DNA of 64,000 nt from Bradyrhizobium sp. AZCC 1721 (GTDB lineage: Bacteria; Pseudomonadota; Alphaproteobacteria; Rhizobiales; Xanthobacteraceae): the NCBI RefSeq assembly GCF_036924715.1, contig NZ_JAZHSB010000001.1, positions 186,001 to 250,000 of the forward strand. The letters are read 5' to 3'. A program made the position numbers and the translations under genes. The notes below the pieces were generated by a model that had not been told where the DNA came from, did no database searches, and was given only the letters and a program-made list of their open reading frames with translations. This document shows, in pieces, positions 55,898 to 64,000 of the stretch (positions are counted from its first letter, which is position 1; every line of letters begins with the position of its first letter).

Positions 55898-56323
55898 TCA
55901 GACGACGGTCAGGCGCACGTCGACATTGCCGCGCGTGGCGTTGGAATAGGGGCACACCTGGTGGGCCTTCGCGACCAGGGCCTCCGCATCCGCCTTGGGT
56001 ACGCCAGGCAGCGAAACGGCGAGTTCGATATCGAGGCCGAAGCCGCCGGCCGAGCGCGGGCCGATGCCGACGGTGGAGGTCACCGAGGCGTCCGCCGGCA
56101 CCTTCGGCCCGCCCTGCGAAGCCACGAATTTCATCGCGCCGATGAAGCAGGCGGCATAACCGGCCGCGAACAGTTGCTCAGGATTGTTGCCGGCGCCACC
56201 GCCGCCGCCGAGTTCTTTCGGGGTGGCGAGCTTGACGTCGAGTGCGCCGTCGAGGGTGGCGGCGTGGCCATCGCGGCCGCCGGTTGCCTTGGCGCTGGTC
56301 TTGTAGAGCACGTTCACGGACAT
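55898..56323 (-). CDS. ohr: Organic hydroperoxide resistance protein Ohr
   Basis: 141-residue thiol peroxidase of the OsmC/Ohr family that reduces fatty-acid and other organic hydroperoxides with lipoylated-protein reductant. The reactive pair is Cys59 ([12 protein letters not shown]) and Cys124 ([19 protein letters not shown]). Length and N-terminus ([21 protein letters not shown]) are typical. Divergent from the MarR-type ohrR with two matching palindromes between them. Confidence 0.95.
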   Translation of the reverse strand: MSVNVLYKTSAKATGGRDGHAATLDGALDVKLATPKELGGGGGAGNNPEQLFAAGYAACFIGAMKFVASQGGPKVPADASVTSTVGIGPRSAGGFGLDIELAVSLPGVPKADAEALVAKAHQVCPYSNATRGNVDVRLTVV

Positions 56324-56362
56324 GTCGGTCTCCTCTGGGTTGGCCGTTTCGGTGGACTATGT

Positions 56363-56374
56363 ATTGCACACAAT
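56363..56374. promoter_or_regulatory. Palindrome ATTG-CACA-CAAT, candidate OhrR site 1
   Basis: Inverted repeat ATTG-N4-CAAT, 40 bp upstream of ohr, in the ohr-ohrR intergenic region. It has the same architecture as the site at 56416-56429. MarR-family OhrR binds AT-rich palindromes of this kind. Confidence 0.55.
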
Positions 56375-56415
56375 TAGATTTTGCACAATCTACATTATTG
56401 CAGAGGCCGCGATTT

Positions 56416-56429
56416 AATTGTATGCAATT
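56416..56429. promoter_or_regulatory. Palindrome AATTG-TATG-CAATT, candidate OhrR site 2
   Basis: Perfect 5-4-5 inverted repeat 61 bp before ohrR. Its centre is 54 bp from that of site 1, about five helical turns. The region is clearly more AT-rich than its surroundings. Confidence 0.6.
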
Positions 56430-56489
56430 GAAATCAAGCGCTTGCGGCTCCGAATCGGGGCAGGGGCGCCGCCCGTTGACGAGGTTGTG

Positions 56490-56948
56490 ATGGCCAGAAA
56501 ACACGCGGCAGACCTGCCGCTGAAGCTCGACAATCAGCTCTGCTTTGCGGTGTATTCCACCGCGCACGCGTTCAACCGCGTCTACAAGCCGCTGCTCGAC
56601 CGGCTCGGACTCACCTATCCGCAATATCTGGTCATGCTGGTGCTGTGGGAGCGCGATGGCGTACCGGTGAAAGACATCGGCGAGCGGCTGCATCTGGACT
56701 CCGGCACGCTCACGCCGCTGCTCAAGCGGCTGGAGGCGGCTGAGCTCATCAAGCGGACACGCAGCACCGAGGACGAGCGGCAGGTGCTGATCGCGCTGAC
56801 GTCAAAAGGCGAGGCGCTGCGGGAGAAAGCGCGGGCTGTGCCGCAGGCGATCCTGGCGGCGTCGGCCTGCTCGGTCGGCGAACTCGTGGCGATGAAGAAC
56901 GAGATCGTCGCGTTGCGCGACCGGTTGAATGCGGTGGTGGGGGAGTGA
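56490..56948 (+). CDS. ohrR: MarR-family organic-hydroperoxide regulator OhrR
   Basis: 152 residues. LPLKLDNQLCFAVYSTAHAFNRVYKPLLDRLGLTYPQYLVMLVLWERDG is the OhrR N-terminus with the peroxide-sensing Cys18. The winged helix-turn-helix is VPVKDIGERLHLDSGTLTPLLKRLEAAELIKRTRSTEDERQVLIALTSKG. Oxidation of Cys18 releases DNA and derepresses ohr. ATG at 56490 is chosen because GAGG lies 5 bases before it. Confidence 0.93.
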   Translation: MARKHAADLPLKLDNQLCFAVYSTAHAFNRVYKPLLDRLGLTYPQYLVMLVLWERDGVPVKDIGERLHLDSGTLTPLLKRLEAAELIKRTRSTEDERQVLIALTSKGEALREKARAVPQAILAASACSVGELVAMKNEIVALRDRLNAVVGE

Positions 56949-56983
56949 GGGACGGGCGGCTAGAGGCGCTTCTTGGCGAAGCG

Positions 56984-57059
<76 letters not shown>

Positions 57060-57124
57060 GTAAGAATCGCGCGCCTCAATTCGGCGTGCGGGCAATGACC
57101 CTGAACCACAGTTTAGGGCCGATC

Positions 57125-57550
57125 TCAAGTCTCTTCGTCACCTCCGACGTCGCCGATGATGTCGGTAACGTCCTCATCGCCCTCTTCCTCGTCAGGAATG
57201 AAGGTGGAATCGTCGTCGTCATCGTCCTCGATGGTCTCGTCGATCTCGATATCGTCTTCCGATTCGGGAACCACGGCCTTGACCTTGCCGGTGTTCTCCT
57301 CGGCATCGGCCTCCTCGAGCGAGACCAATTCTTCTGCCTCGGCGGCCTCCGGCATATCGGCAGCAGCGGTAGCCGACGCGGCGGCTGCCGCGCGCGCGGC
57401 ATCGCCACGGGCGGCTCGCGGCGGCGCGATCGGGGCAATCGGGACGACCTCGCCGGTGTAGGGCGAAATCACCGGGCTCTTGTTCAGGTCATAGAACTTT
57501 TTACCCGTCGTCGGGCAAATACGCTTGGTTCCGAGATCGGCTTTGGCCAC
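57125..57550 (-). CDS. TIGR02300 family (FYDLN acid domain) protein
   Basis: 141 residues. The conserved N-terminus is ADLGTKRICPTTGKKFYDLNKSPVISPYTGEVVPI, with a CPTTGKKFYDLN motif. An Ala-rich linker and a strongly acidic C-terminus (ESEDDIEIDETIEDDDDDDSTFIPDEEEGDEDVTDIIGDVGGDEET) follow. Widespread in alphaproteobacteria; function unknown. It lies between tRNA-Ala and aroA on the minus strand. Confidence 0.9.
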   Translation of the reverse strand: MAKADLGTKRICPTTGKKFYDLNKSPVISPYTGEVVPIAPIAPPRAARGDAARAAAAASATAAADMPEAAEAEELVSLEEADAEENTGKVKAVVPESEDDIEIDETIEDDDDDDSTFIPDEEEGDEDVTDIIGDVGGDEET

Positions 57551-57693
57551 GTGTAGATCCTGGGAAATTCTGAAAAACGGTGCTTCACTTGGCTAGTTGA
57601 GGGGCCGGTGTCAATAGCGCTTTGAAGCTTTTGAAGGCGGCGTGACGCCGTGTGGTCCATGTGATACTGCCGCCCCCGCAGAGGACCACCATC

Positions 57694-59032
57694 TTGACCC
57701 ATTCAACCACCCAGACCCCGCTGGAATCCCGCGCCAGCGGTCCCTTGGCCGGGAAAGTCCGCGTTCCCGGCGACAAGTCGATTTCGCACCGCGCACTCAT
57801 CCTGGGGGCGCTTTCGGTCGGCGAAACCAGGATCTCCGGCCTGCTCGAGGGCGAGGATGTCCTCAACACCGCCAAATCGATGCAGGCGCTGGGCGCCCAG
57901 GTCGAGCGAACCGGGCCGTTTGCCTGGCAGGTCAGGGGCGTGGGCGTGGCAGGCTTCGCCCAGCCGGCCTCCCCGCTCGATTTCGGCAATTCCGGCGACC
58001 GGGTGCCGGCTGGTGATGGGGGCTGTGGCCGGCTGTCCGATCACGGCCGTGTTCGACGGCGATGCCTCGCTGCGCTCCCGTCCGATGCGCCGGATCCTCG
58101 ATCCCCTGGAACTGATGGGGGCGAAGGCCGGGGAGACCAAGGAAGGCGGCCGCCTGCCGCTGACGCTGCATGGCGCCCGCGATCCCGTGCCGATCCTGTA
58201 TCGCACCCCGGTGGCCTCGGCTCAGATCAAGTCGGCGGTGCTGCTGGCGGGACTTGCCGCGCCTGGCGTCACGACCGTCATCGAGCAGGAAGCCAGCCGC
58301 GACCACACCGAACTGATGCTGAAACATTTCGGCGCGGATATCGTCTCGGTCAGGGAAGGCAGCCACGGCCGCAAGGTCGCGCTCACCGGCCAGCCCGAAC
58401 TGCATGGCGCCGAGGTCGTGGTGCCTGCCGATCCATCCTCGGCGGCATTTCCAATCGTGGCGGCGCTGATCGTCGAGGGCTCCGACGTGACTTTCTTCGA
58501 CGTCATGACCAACCCATTGCGCACCGGCCTGCTCACGACGCTGCGCGAGATGGGCGCCGCCATCGAGGAAAGCGAGGTTCGCGGCGACGCCGGCGAGCCG
58601 ATGGCCCGCTTGCGCGTGCGCGCCTCAAAACTGCGCGGCGTCGAGGTGCCGCCGGAGCGCGCGCCCTCGATGATCGACGAATATCTGGTGCTCGCGGTCG
58701 CAGCCTCCTTTGCCGAAGGTACCACCATCATGCGCGGCCTGCAGGAACTGCGCGTCAAGGAGTCCGACCGACTGGAGGCGACCGCCGACATGCTGCGCGT
58801 CAACGGCGTCAGGGTCGAGATCGCGGGCGATGATTTGATCGTCGAGGGTCGCGGCCACGTGCCTGGCGGCGGTCTCGTCGCCACCCACATGGACCACCGG
58901 ATCGCCATGTCGGCGCTGGTGATGGGGCTCGCAGCCGACAAGCCGGTCAAGGTCGACGACACCGCCTTCATCGCCACCAGCTTTCCGGATTTCATTCCGA
59001 TGATGCGATCGCTGGGAGCTGAGTTTTCATGA
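57694..59032 (+). pseudogene. aroA: 3-phosphoshikimate 1-carboxyvinyltransferase (EPSP synthase, class II), interrupted by a +1 frameshift
   Basis: EPSP synthase joins phosphoenolpyruvate to shikimate-3-phosphate in aromatic amino-acid synthesis. The first frame reads [54 protein letters not shown]... to PLDFGNSG. One extra base at about 57997 then shifts it. The next frame continues [34 protein letters not shown]...[13 protein letters not shown]...[14 protein letters not shown]...[21 protein letters not shown] to the end. Removing the base restores about 445 residues, close to the CP4-type length. TTG at 57694 has GAGGA 8 bases upstream. The break falls exactly in the conserved GN(S/A)xTGCRL loop. 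A sequencing error is likely, since the pathway is normally needed; true loss cannot be excluded. Confidence 0.9.
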
Positions 59033-59042
59033 GGCAGGCGCG

Positions 59043-59660
59043 ATGAGTGCAGCCTTCGATCGCGATGCGCTCCTGGACGCTTTCGATCAGATCGGGCGTG
59101 CTGCGGTCGAGGCCGGAACGAAGTTGCAGATCGCGGTGTATGGCGGGTCCGCGCTGATGCTGGCGAGCAATTTTCGGCTTGCGACCGAAGACGTGGATAT
59201 TCGCGAACTTGGAACCGATTGGCCTGAATGGCTTTCGCAAGCCGTAACCGAAATCGCAGCCAAAAACGGTTGGTCGGCGACCTGGTTCAACGATGCGGTA
59301 ACTTTTCATCTGAGCCCGCTGGCAAGCCATGACCGGGATCACCTCGCCTATGGTACCTTTCCAAGGCGTAGCGAGCATGTCGGTCTATCGGTGTTCATCC
59401 CGACCGCGCGCTATATGCTGGCGTTGAAGCTGAAATCGCTGCGCATTTCAGACTTCGACAAAGGCGCGCAAGACATGTCGGACGCCGCTCATCTCTTGAA
59501 GGTCCTCGGGCTGACGGATGTTGAACAGGCGATAGGTGTGTTGGCCGAATTTTTCCCGAGGAGTGCTGCAGATGCAGACAAGCAGCGCTTCGTGCTAAAA
59601 CGTCTGCTCGCTGGAGATACTGCTATCGATGCGCCCCAATACCCTCGCACAGACGGCTGA
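59043..59660 (+). CDS. Nucleotidyltransferase-fold protein (AbiEii/DUF6036-like)
   Basis: 205 residues. IAVYGGSALMLASNFRLATEDVDIREL (about 30-55) is a minimal nucleotidyltransferase motif: GGS at 34-36 then a D-V-D pair with Asp50 and Asp52 for metal. VFIPTARYMLALKLKSLRISDFDKGAQDMSDAAHLLKVLGL resembles the second half of AbiEii/DUF6036-type enzymes. This fold is frequent in toxin-antitoxin and phage-defence pairs. Its 3' end overlaps the next gene by 32 bp. It begins 10 bp after aroA. Confidence 0.75.
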   Translation: MSAAFDRDALLDAFDQIGRAAVEAGTKLQIAVYGGSALMLASNFRLATEDVDIRELGTDWPEWLSQAVTEIAAKNGWSATWFNDAVTFHLSPLASHDRDHLAYGTFPRRSEHVGLSVFIPTARYMLALKLKSLRISDFDKGAQDMSDAAHLLKVLGLTDVEQAIGVLAEFFPRSAADADKQRFVLKRLLAGDTAIDAPQYPRTDG

Positions 59661-60036
59661 TCGAATCATGGCAGGGGAAACGCGCGACAAGGCGTTGTCG
59701 GAATTTCTTGACGAATTCTATCTCGCCGGAACGACCGCGCAGAGAGTAGCCATGCTCCGCGATGAGCCTAGGCCGACGGGTGACGCCCATCTCGAGGGAT
59801 TGCTGGGGGCGGTCGCGGAATATCTCGCTCATCAGCATGGTCTGCCAACCGTCCCTGCGTGGGCTTTTTCGCCGAACAGGTATCTCGACCATGCGTGGCA
59901 TGCGTCACCGTTTGCTGATGACGGTATGCGCGAATACCTGACCTTCAGCAGCCCGGCCGAGTTTGCTTCGCGCAACATTTTCACCGAAGAACGGCCGCTG
60001 CGACGGGCGCGCGGCCCTCATCCATCCAGGCCATAG
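59629..60036 (+). CDS. Unknown protein paired with the nucleotidyltransferase
   Basis: 135 residues, not recognised. The N-terminus (MRPNTLAQTADRIMAGETRDKALSEFLDEFYLAGTTAQRVAMLRDEPRPTG) is helical and might bind the partner. The rest (LLGAVAEYLAHQHGLPTVPAWAFSPNRYLDHAWHASPFADDGMREYLTFSSPAEFASRNIFTEERPLRRARG) holds conserved-looking W, H and R residues (PAWAF, FASRNIFTEE). It overlaps the nucleotidyltransferase gene by 32 bp, so the two are coupled, and ends 6 bp before cmk. Confidence 0.75.
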   Translation: MRPNTLAQTADRIMAGETRDKALSEFLDEFYLAGTTAQRVAMLRDEPRPTGDAHLEGLLGAVAEYLAHQHGLPTVPAWAFSPNRYLDHAWHASPFADDGMREYLTFSSPAEFASRNIFTEERPLRRARGPHPSRP

Positions 60037-60042
60037 GCAAAC

Positions 60043-60675
60043 ATGATCATCGCCATCGACGGACCGGCGGCATCCGGCAAGGGCACGCTCGGCAAACGCC
60101 TCGCTCATCATTACGGCTATCGCCACCTTGATACCGGCGTGATCTATCGCGCGGTGGCGAAGGCGTTGCTGGACGAGGGGTTCGATCTGACGGACGAGGC
60201 GCGGGCGGTCGCTGTCGCGATGGAGCTTGATCCCGAGAAGTTCGGACATCCAGAGCTGAAGACGCAACGGATTGGGGACGCCGCCTCAGTGGTGTCGGCG
60301 ATCCCCAGCGTGCGTGAGGCGCTGGTCAATTTTCAGCGCCAGTTCGCGGCCGGTCCGCCGGGCGCCGTGCTTGACGGGCGCGACATCGGAACCGTGATCT
60401 GCCCGAATGCCGACGTAAAGATTTTCGTAGTCGCCGATCCGCAGGTGCGGGCTCGCCGCCGGACGCTCGAAGCCCGCGCGCGGGGCGAGGAGGCCGATGA
60501 GGCGCTGGTGTTGGCCGATATCCTCAAGCGCGATGAGCGGGACCGCAATCGCGCTGCCGCCCCGCTCAAGGCGGCCGACGACGCCCACGTCCTGGATAAT
60601 TCCAATCTCGACATCGAGGCCGGCGTTCGCGCCGCAATTGCCATCGTCGAGGCCGTCCGCGCCCAGCGGAAATAG
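60043..60675 (+). CDS. cmk: Cytidylate kinase
   Basis: 210 residues; phosphorylates CMP/dCMP. The P-loop is [35 protein letters not shown], and [28 protein letters not shown] and the NMP-binding/lid regions follow. It stands before rpsA, as in many Proteobacteria, and begins 6 bp after the unknown partner gene. Confidence 0.96.
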   Translation: MIIAIDGPAASGKGTLGKRLAHHYGYRHLDTGVIYRAVAKALLDEGFDLTDEARAVAVAMELDPEKFGHPELKTQRIGDAASVVSAIPSVREALVNFQRQFAAGPPGAVLDGRDIGTVICPNADVKIFVVADPQVRARRRTLEARARGEEADEALVLADILKRDERDRNRAAAPLKAADDAHVLDNSNLDIEAGVRAAIAIVEAVRAQRK

Positions 60676-61103
60676 CCAGGATTTGACCCGTCGCGGCGGC
60701 CCGAACCGCCTGTAAATCGGGCATTTCCGGCTTGCCGAAAATGGCCCGTGGGGCTATATCCACGGCCATCCGGGCCGCCATCGATGAGATCAGGGCTGTC
60801 CGAGCGGGCCGGCCGGAGGTTTGAACTTCCCGCCGTCATTGGAGGAAAGCCCGCTCCAGGTTCTTGAAGTCGATATGCTCGTTTCAGGCTCCGGATTTCT
60901 GACGCTACGCGCACTCTTCCGCTGAACCGGTACCCGCTTTTGCGGAATGCGCGACATCAAACGTATCGAACGTGCAGGCATGCTGCCGGCCCGCTTTTGC
61001 GCCCTCCGCAAATGCGGTCGTCAGGGTTTGCGGACCCCTGACACTTCACGCGCGATGCGCCCTTTAACCCGAACGGCCGGCAATATCCCGCATTGGAGAA
61101 CAA
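60676..61103. other. 428-bp interval upstream of rpsA (leader and promoter region)
   Basis: No credible gene. It contains a hairpin, GTCAGGG (61020-61026) with CCCTGAC (61036-61042), about 62 nt before the rpsA ATG, and GGAG 7 bases before the ATG. S1 represses its own translation in E. coli by binding leader RNA, so a structured leader would fit; that is inference. Confidence 0.55.
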
Positions 61104-62807
61104 ATGGCTTCGACTACTGCTGCTTCTTATAATCCGACCCGCGACGATTTCGCTGCGATGCTGGACGAGTCCTTTGCCGGCGGCAATCTGCAGGAAAGCT
61201 CCGTCATCAAGGGCAAGGTGGTTGCAATTGAAAAGGACATGGCCGTCATCGATGTCGGCCTGAAGACCGAGGGCCGCGTGGCGTTGCGCGAATTCGCCGG
61301 CCCCGGCCGCGAAAGCGATCTCAAGGTCGGCGACGAGGTCGAGGTGTTCCTCGACCGGATCGAGAATGCGCTCGGCGAAGCCGTGCTGTCGCGCGACAAG
61401 GCGCGCCGCGAGGAAAGCTGGGGCAAGCTCGAGAAGGCCTTCAACAACAACGAGAAGGTTCACGGCGTCATCTTCAACCAGGTCAAGGGCGGCTTCACCG
61501 TCGACCTCGACGGCGCTGTCGCCTTCCTGCCGCGCTCGCAGGTCGATATCCGCCCGATCCGCGACGTCGCTCCCCTGATGAACAACTCGCAGCCGTTCCA
61601 GATCCTCAAGATGGATCGCCGCCGCGGCAACATCGTGGTGTCGCGCCGCACGGTTCTCGAAGAGACCCGCGCCGAGCAGCGCCAGGAACTGGTGCAGAAC
61701 CTCGAAGAAGGTCAGGTGATCGACGGCGTGGTCAAGAACATCACCGATTACGGTGCGTTCGTTGATCTCGGCGGCATCGACGGCCTGCTCCACGTCACCG
61801 ATATCGCCTGGCGCCGGGTCAATCACCCGACGGAAGTGCTGACCATCGGCCAGACCGTGAAGGTCAAGATCATCAAGATCAACCACGAGACCCACCGCAT
61901 TTCGCTCGGCATGAAGCAGTTGCTGGACGATCCGTGGCAGGGCATCGAGGCGAAGTACCCGCTGAACGCGCGCTTCACCGGCCGCGTCACCAACATCACC
62001 GACTACGGCGCTTTCGTCGAACTGGAGCCGGGCATCGAAGGCCTGATCCATGTCTCGGAAATGTCGTGGACCAAAAAGAACATGCACCCCGGCAAGATCG
62101 TTTCGACCTCGCAGGAAGTCGAAGTGCAGGTGCTCGAAGTCGATTCGGTCAAGCGCCGCATCTCGCTCGGCCTCAAGCAGACCATGCGCAACCCCTGGGA
62201 AGTCTTCGTCGAGAAGTTCCCGGTCGGTTCGGTGGTCGAGGGCGAGGTCAAGAACAAGACCGAGTTCGGTCTGTTCCTCGGCCTCGACGGCGACGTCGAC
62301 GGCATGGTCCATCTGTCCGACCTCGACTGGAAGCTGCCGGGCGAGCAGGTCATCGACAATTTCAAGAAGGGCGACATGGTCAAGGCCGTGGTGCTCGACG
62401 TCGATGTCGAGAAGGAACGCATCTCGCTTGGCGTCAAGCAGCTCGAAGGCGACCCCTTCGCAGAACCCGGCGACGTCAAGAAGGGCGCGGTCGTGACCTG
62501 CGAAGTGCTCGAGGTGAAGGAAGCCGGCATCGAGGTGAAGATCTCGGGCACCGACTTCACCACCTTCATCAAGCGCTCCGAACTGGCCCGTGACCGCAAC
62601 GATCAGCGCGCCGAACGCTTCGCCGTCGGCGAGAAGGTCGATGCCCGCGTGATCCAGTTCGACAAGAAGGCCCGCAAGGTGCAGGTCTCGATCAAGGCGC
62701 TGGAAGTTGCCGAAGAAAAGGAAGCCATCGCGCAATACGGCTCCTCCGATTCGGGCGCGACGCTCGGCGATATTCTCGGCACGGCGCTCAAGAACCGCGA
62801 GAAGTAA
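61104..62807 (+). CDS. rpsA: Small ribosomal subunit protein bS1
   Basis: 567 residues with six S1/OB-fold RNA-binding repeats. The third to sixth show the canonical G-x-V-x-x-I-x-x-(Y/F)-G-x-F-V/L-x-L pattern (VIDGVVKNITDYGAFVDLGGIDGLLHVTDI; RFTGRVTNITDYGAFVELEPGIEGLIHVSEM; VVEGEVKNKTEFGLFLGLDGDVDGMVHLSDL). It binds mRNA and helps initiation on weak Shine-Dalgarno messages. A Rho-independent terminator follows. Confidence 0.97.
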   Translation: MASTTAASYNPTRDDFAAMLDESFAGGNLQESSVIKGKVVAIEKDMAVIDVGLKTEGRVALREFAGPGRESDLKVGDEVEVFLDRIENALGEAVLSRDKARREESWGKLEKAFNNNEKVHGVIFNQVKGGFTVDLDGAVAFLPRSQVDIRPIRDVAPLMNNSQPFQILKMDRRRGNIVVSRRTVLEETRAEQRQELVQNLEEGQVIDGVVKNITDYGAFVDLGGIDGLLHVTDIAWRRVNHPTEVLTIGQTVKVKIIKINHETHRISLGMKQLLDDPWQGIEAKYPLNARFTGRVTNITDYGAFVELEPGIEGLIHVSEMSWTKKNMHPGKIVSTSQEVEVQVLEVDSVKRRISLGLKQTMRNPWEVFVEKFPVGSVVEGEVKNKTEFGLFLGLDGDVDGMVHLSDLDWKLPGEQVIDNFKKGDMVKAVVLDVDVEKERISLGVKQLEGDPFAEPGDVKKGAVVTCEVLEVKEAGIEVKISGTDFTTFIKRSELARDRNDQRAERFAVGEKVDARVIQFDKKARKVQVSIKALEVAEEKEAIAQYGSSDSGATLGDILGTALKNREK

Positions 62808-62832
62808 GCGTTCGCTTATTGCCTGCGACATC

Positions 62833-62862
62833 AGGCCCCGGTTTCGACCGGGGCCTTTTTCT
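62833..62862 (+). terminator. Rho-independent terminator of rpsA
   Basis: AGGCCCCGGT (62833-62842) pairs with ACCGGGGCCT (62847-62856) around a UUCG loop, followed by a T-run. It starts 25 bp after the rpsA stop. Confidence 0.93.
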
Positions 62863-62865
62863 ATC

Positions 62866-63025
62866 CGTCGTCCCGGACAAGCCAACGGGTCGCGCGAATG
62901 CGCGCCCGATGACAGGCTCCGCGCGATCCGGGACCCACAGGTGGATTGTATTGGGCGCGCTGGAGCCCCATCGAATGCGACAATCAGCGCCTGTGGCTAT
63001 GGGTCCCCGCGTGCGCGGGGACGAG
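62866..63025. repeat. Composite dispersed repeat, copy C
   Basis: Copy C of the element at 26545-26713. 62879-62926 is identical to 26557-26604. The rest carries GGGACCCACAGG...GCGCCTGTGGCTATGGGTCCCCGCG and ends GCGCGGGGACGAGG. Here it is free of genes, between the rpsA terminator and sppA. Confidence 0.88.
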
Positions 63026-63127
63026 GGAGCCTTGCTTTCTTCATATTGCATCGCAATTGATGTATTCAGGTAACGCTTCGCTCACGCTGCGACTGCAAAA
63101 CGGGCTGATGCTTTCAGGAGAATTTCG

Positions 63128-64000
63128 ATGTCGCTCGATTCGGACGTGATCGTCGATCGCCGCAGGATCCGCCGGAAGCTCACGTTCTGGCGCATCATGG
63201 CTGGCCTGGTGACCATCGCGGCGATCGTCGCCGCCGGTGCAATCGCGACAACGAGCGGGCCGGCTGCCCTGACCCCATCGGGGTCGATCGCGCGTGTCAA
63301 TATCGAAGGGCTGATCCGCAGCGACCAGCAGCGCGTCGAGGCGCTGGAGCGGCTGGAGAAATCGAGCCATGCTGCGGTTATCGTGCACATCAACTCGCCG
63401 GGCGGCACCACGGCCGGCTCCGAGCAGCTCTACGACTCGCTGGTGCGCCTGAAGGCCAAGAAACCGCTCGTCGTGGTGGTGGAGGGGCTGGCCGCGTCGG
63501 GTGGTTACATCTCGGCGATGGCCGCCGATCATATCGTCGCCCGGCAGAGCTCGCTGGTCGGATCGATCGGCGTGCTGTTTCAATATCCGAATTTCACCGA
63601 GCTGATGAAGACCGTGGGCGTCAAGGTCGAGGAGGTGAAATCCTCGCCGTTGAAGGCCGCGCCCAATGGTTTCGAGCCGACCAGTCCTGAAGCGCGCGCT
63701 GCGCTCGACGCGCTGGTGAAGGATTCCTATGCCTGGTTCCGCGGCCTGGTGAGGGAGCGGCGCGGCATGGATGAGGCGCTACTGGAAAAAGTCGCGGACG
63801 GACGGGTCTTCACCGGCCGCCAGGCGGTCGAACTGAAACTGGTCGATCAGCTCGGCGATGAAAAAGCAGCCGTTGCATGGCTGGTCGCCGAGAAGAAGAT
63901 CAAGAAAGATCTGCCGGTGCGCGATTACAAGCTGAATCCGCAGCTTGGCGACCTGACGTTTCTGCGAACGGCGGCTTCCATCGCGTTCGAGGCGCTCGGT
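63128..64000 (+). CDS. sppA: Signal peptide peptidase SppA, 3'-truncated by window end
   Basis: 291 codons visible. A membrane anchor (about 17-43, KLTFWRIMAGLVTIAAIVAAGAIATT) precedes the S49 peptidase core. VIVHINSPGGTTAGSEQLYDSLVRLKAKKPLVVVVEGLAASGGYISAMAADHIVA holds the Ser nucleophile in AASGGY, VGSIGVLFQYPN the oxyanion region, and the catalytic Lys lies in KVEEVKSSPLKAAPNGF. It degrades cleaved signal peptides in the inner membrane. AGGAG lies 7 bases before the ATG. The frame runs open to the last base. Confidence 0.95.
   Translation, partial: MSLDSDVIVDRRRIRRKLTFWRIMAGLVTIAAIVAAGAIATTSGPAALTPSGSIARVNIEGLIRSDQQRVEALERLEKSSHAAVIVHINSPGGTTAGSEQLYDSLVRLKAKKPLVVVVEGLAASGGYISAMAADHIVARQSSLVGSIGVLFQYPNFTELMKTVGVKVEEVKSSPLKAAPNGFEPTSPEARAALDALVKDSYAWFRGLVRERRGMDEALLEKVADGRVFTGRQAVELKLVDQLGDEKAAVAWLVAEKKIKKDLPVRDYKLNPQLGDLTFLRTAASIAFEALG

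Noticed and set aside
57652..58833. 393-codon plus-strand frame read as a complete separate protein
   Set aside because: Only its first 115 or so residues are EPSP synthase; after the inserted base it is an out-of-frame Arg/Gly-rich shadow, while the true sequence continues in the next frame.
60957..62885. 642-codon minus-strand frame opposite rpsA
   Set aside because: Mirror frame of a strongly biased ribosomal gene; no family features, while the plus strand is clear S1.
62819..63073. 84-codon frame starting at the rpsA terminator
   Set aside because: It translates the terminator and dispersed repeat copy C; no ribosome site. Useful only because it repeats the tail sequence seen at 26557-26604.

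Overview
The window looks like chromosome of a Bradyrhizobium-type alphaproteobacterium (Nitrobacteraceae). This rests on high GC, a CP4-like class II EPSP synthase, a rhizobial-type PmtA next to dnaKJ, the lptCAB-rpoN-hpf-ptsN cluster, a TIGR02300/FYDLN protein, a ROSE-like RNA thermometer, and many short palindromic dispersed repeats of the kind common in these genomes. It is mostly core genome with a few accessory insertions. There is no phage, integrase, insertion sequence, rRNA operon or CRISPR array.

Layout. 1-5.0 kb: 3' end of dnaK, dnaJ, pmtA, an FMN reductase, pyrF and a DUF1330 protein. 5.0-11.5 kb: accessory type I secretion cassette, made of a pure RTX calcium-binding protein with no Lys, Arg, Cys or Tyr, a PrtD-like ABC exporter, an HlyD-type adaptor and a LuxR-type regulator. 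11.6-17.3 kb: dapB, gpmA, an AraC-methyltransferase fusion, nth, membrane protein genes and an HMG-CoA lyase-like gene. 17.6-23.2 kb: metal homeostasis block, with a copper/silver P-type ATPase divergent from csoR over a perfect operator, and nikR divergent from a TonB receptor with a textbook NikR operator between them. 23.3-27.5 kb: a papain-like hydrolase, a Tat-exported amine oxidase, a diphthine-ligase-like protein whose C-terminus comes from a dispersed repeat, and a TSUP permease.

27.7-33.9 kb (minus strand): infC, rpmI, rplT, pheS, an ASCH gene and pheT. infC starts at AUU and is separated from rpmI by an opposing secreted-protein gene. 34-41 kb: hydrolase, NTF2-like, queG, gst, uppP, NDUFA9-like, tRNA-Leu(CAG) and rnd. 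41.1-47.0 kb: lptC, lptA, lptB, rpoN, hpf and ptsN. 47.1-49.9 kb: a chemoreceptor, DUF1150 and hsp20, the last behind a sigma-32-type promoter and a ROSE-like hairpin. 50.0-54.3 kb: ugpBAEC with a candidate PHO box. 54.5-57.6 kb: CoA transferase, ohr/ohrR, tRNA-Ala(GGC) and TIGR02300. 57.7-64 kb: aroA with an apparent +1 frameshift, a nucleotidyltransferase pair tucked tightly between aroA and cmk, then rpsA and the start of sppA.

The least explained parts are the RTX secretion cassette (5.4-11.2 kb), the nucleotidyltransferase pair (59.0-60.0 kb), the NikR-controlled receptor, and the capture of a dispersed repeat as protein-coding sequence. All assignments come from reading sequence and translations; no database search was run.
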